Of a DNA stretch of 64,000 nt, positions 63,141-64,000 are shown piece by piece. The position numbers and the translations under genes are program-made. Under the pieces are notes generated by a model, which was not told the origin of the DNA, searched no databases, and saw only the letters and a list, made by a program, of their open reading frames with translations. Position 1 is the first letter of the stretch; the number at the start of each line of letters is the position of its first letter. Source of the stretch: Variovorax sp. 54. Lineage in GTDB: Bacteria; Pseudomonadota; Gammaproteobacteria; Burkholderiales; Burkholderiaceae_C. Location of the stretch: positions 5,225,501 to 5,289,500 of the forward strand of contig NZ_PEFF01000001.1 in NCBI RefSeq assembly GCF_002754375.1, read 5' to 3'.

Positions 63141-64000
63141 TCACAGGCGCGCGAGGCGCGCGGCCTGCGCGTCCACGTCGCCGAACAGCTGATCGAGCAC
63201 GTGGATGCGGCGCAGGCAGTGGCCCACGGCGTACTCCTCGGTCATGCCGATGCCGCCGTGCGACTGGATCGCCTGCTGGCACAGCGCCCGCGCGTGGCGG
63301 CCGATGGCCAGCTTGGCGCGCGGCAGGTCGGTGGCGGCGTGGTCCGAGGCCGGGTCGTCGACCGCGACTGCCGCGGCCATCGCCATGCTGCGTGCCATCT
63401 CGAGCGCGACGGCCATCTCGGCCACGCGATGGCGCAGCGCCTGGTACTCGCCGATGAGGCGGCCGAACTGCTTGCGCGTGTTGACGTAGGCGGTGGTGAG
63501 CGCAAAGGCCGCCTCCATGGTGCCGACCATGTCGGCGCAGACGGCGGCGGTGCCGGCGGCCACGGTGGCGCGAATGGCTTCTGCGGCGCGTGCGTGGTGG
63601 GACGCGTCGCCCAGCGGCTCGGCGAGCGTGCCGTCGAGCACCAGTTCGCCGGCGGGCGTGTCGTCGATCAGGCGGAAGGGGCGCAGCTTCGCATCGGCGG
63701 CATCGACGAGAAAGAGCACGAGGCCGTCTTCGTCGCCGGGCTGGCCGCTCACGCGCGCGCTCACCACGAAGCGACTGGCGGCACCTGCATGCAGCACGAG
63801 CGACTTGGCGCCGTCGAGGTGCCAGCGGTCGCCATCGCGCCGCGCGCGGGTCTCGATCCACAGCGGCGCGTGGCGCCCCTGTGCTTCATCGTGCGCCCAG
63901 GCCATGCGCAGGCTGCCATCGGCCAGGGCCGGCAACAGGCGGTCCTTCTGTGCATCGCTGCCCGCCGACAGCACGGCCGTCGCGCCGAGCACGCTGGAAG
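63141..64000 (-). CDS. Acyl-CoA dehydrogenase family protein (N-terminus outside window)
   Basis: About 286 C-terminal residues are visible, with the frame open beyond 64000. The fold pattern is clear: LGATAVLSAGSDAQKDRLLPALADGSLRMAWAHDE, YVNTRKQFGRLIGEYQALRHRVAEMA and SHGGIGMTEEYAVGHCLRRIHVLDQLFGD. The usual catalytic glutamate is absent (QLFGD). It is likely the beta-type subunit of another heteromeric dehydrogenase. It is the upstream-most visible gene of the minus-strand operon. Confidence 0.85.
   Translation of the reverse strand, partial: SSVLGATAVLSAGSDAQKDRLLPALADGSLRMAWAHDEAQGRHAPLWIETRARRDGDRWHLDGAKSLVLHAGAASRFVVSARVSGQPGDEDGLVLFLVDAADAKLRPFRLIDDTPAGELVLDGTLAEPLGDASHHARAAEAIRATVAAGTAAVCADMVGTMEAAFALTTAYVNTRKQFGRLIGEYQALRHRVAEMAVALEMARSMAMAAAVAVDDPASDHAATDLPRAKLAIGRHARALCQQAIQSHGGIGMTEEYAVGHCLRRIHVLDQLFGDVDAQAARLARL

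Noticed and set aside
1..64000. CRISPR arrays, insertion sequences or prophage genes
   Set aside because: No regularly spaced repeats, transposase motifs or phage structural genes were seen on either strand.

Overview
This window looks like chromosomal DNA of a high-GC betaproteobacterium, most likely family Comamonadaceae and quite possibly Variovorax. The clues are a tmRNA tag reading ANDERFALAA, an aroA-cmk fusion inside the gene order serC-pheA-tyrA-aroA/cmk-rpsA-ihfB-lapA-lapB, a short OmpA-type protein beside gyrA, a Bug-type tricarboxylate-binding protein and several TRAP/ABC uptake systems. The genus is inferred from these features; no database was searched.

Layout. 1-286: the end of an XdhC-type gene. 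309-6761: an ABC uptake system split around a TetR regulator. The permease, an epimerase-like protein, an acetyltransferase, a DapA-like aldolase and the ATPase are on the minus strand; the THI5-like binding protein is on the plus strand. Two near-identical dyads lie on either side of tetR. 6777-13001: a complete Mrp Na+/H+ antiporter operon with a fused MrpA/MrpB. 13078-16290: crcB and a TRAP transporter. 16504-30561: an STN/TonB-like periplasmic protein, an ECF sigma factor, a 44-codon ORF coupled at both ends, a FecR-type regulator and a giant two-partner-secretion exoprotein of about 3818 residues. 30661-43452: a minus-strand housekeeping block (comEA-like, lapB, lapA, ihfB, rpsA, aroA-cmk, tyrA, pheA, serC, a DUF2059 protein, gyrA). 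43677-46258: ompA, ubiG, gph and ssrA on the plus strand. 46562-53640: etfA/etfB, a CoA-transferase, a hydrolase, a SnoaL-like protein, a quinone oxidoreductase with a divergent LysR regulator, and a DUF2889 protein. 53839-64000: an acyl-CoA catabolic cluster with two acyl-CoA ligases, a nitronate monooxygenase-like flavoprotein, an enoyl-CoA hydratase, three acyl-CoA dehydrogenases, an HSD17B4-type dehydrogenase and a Bug protein.

The most interesting region is 16404-30561. Its order (STN protein without a receptor barrel, sigma factor, FecR, TpsA) resembles the PUMA3 (VreA-VreI-VreR) system of Pseudomonas aeruginosa, which responds to phosphate starvation and controls a TpsA exoprotein. A Pho-box-like pair of 7-mers with the correct 11-base period lies 83 bases upstream of the first gene. 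The differences are notable: no TpsB transporter is visible, and a Cys-rich small ORF links sigma and anti-sigma.

The acyl-CoA cluster and etfAB probably work together: the ligases activate an acid, the dehydrogenases pass electrons to ETF, and the hydratase and dehydrogenase continue beta-oxidation. The acid is unknown. No CRISPR array, insertion sequence or prophage was seen. No gene-free stretch exceeds about 300 bases.
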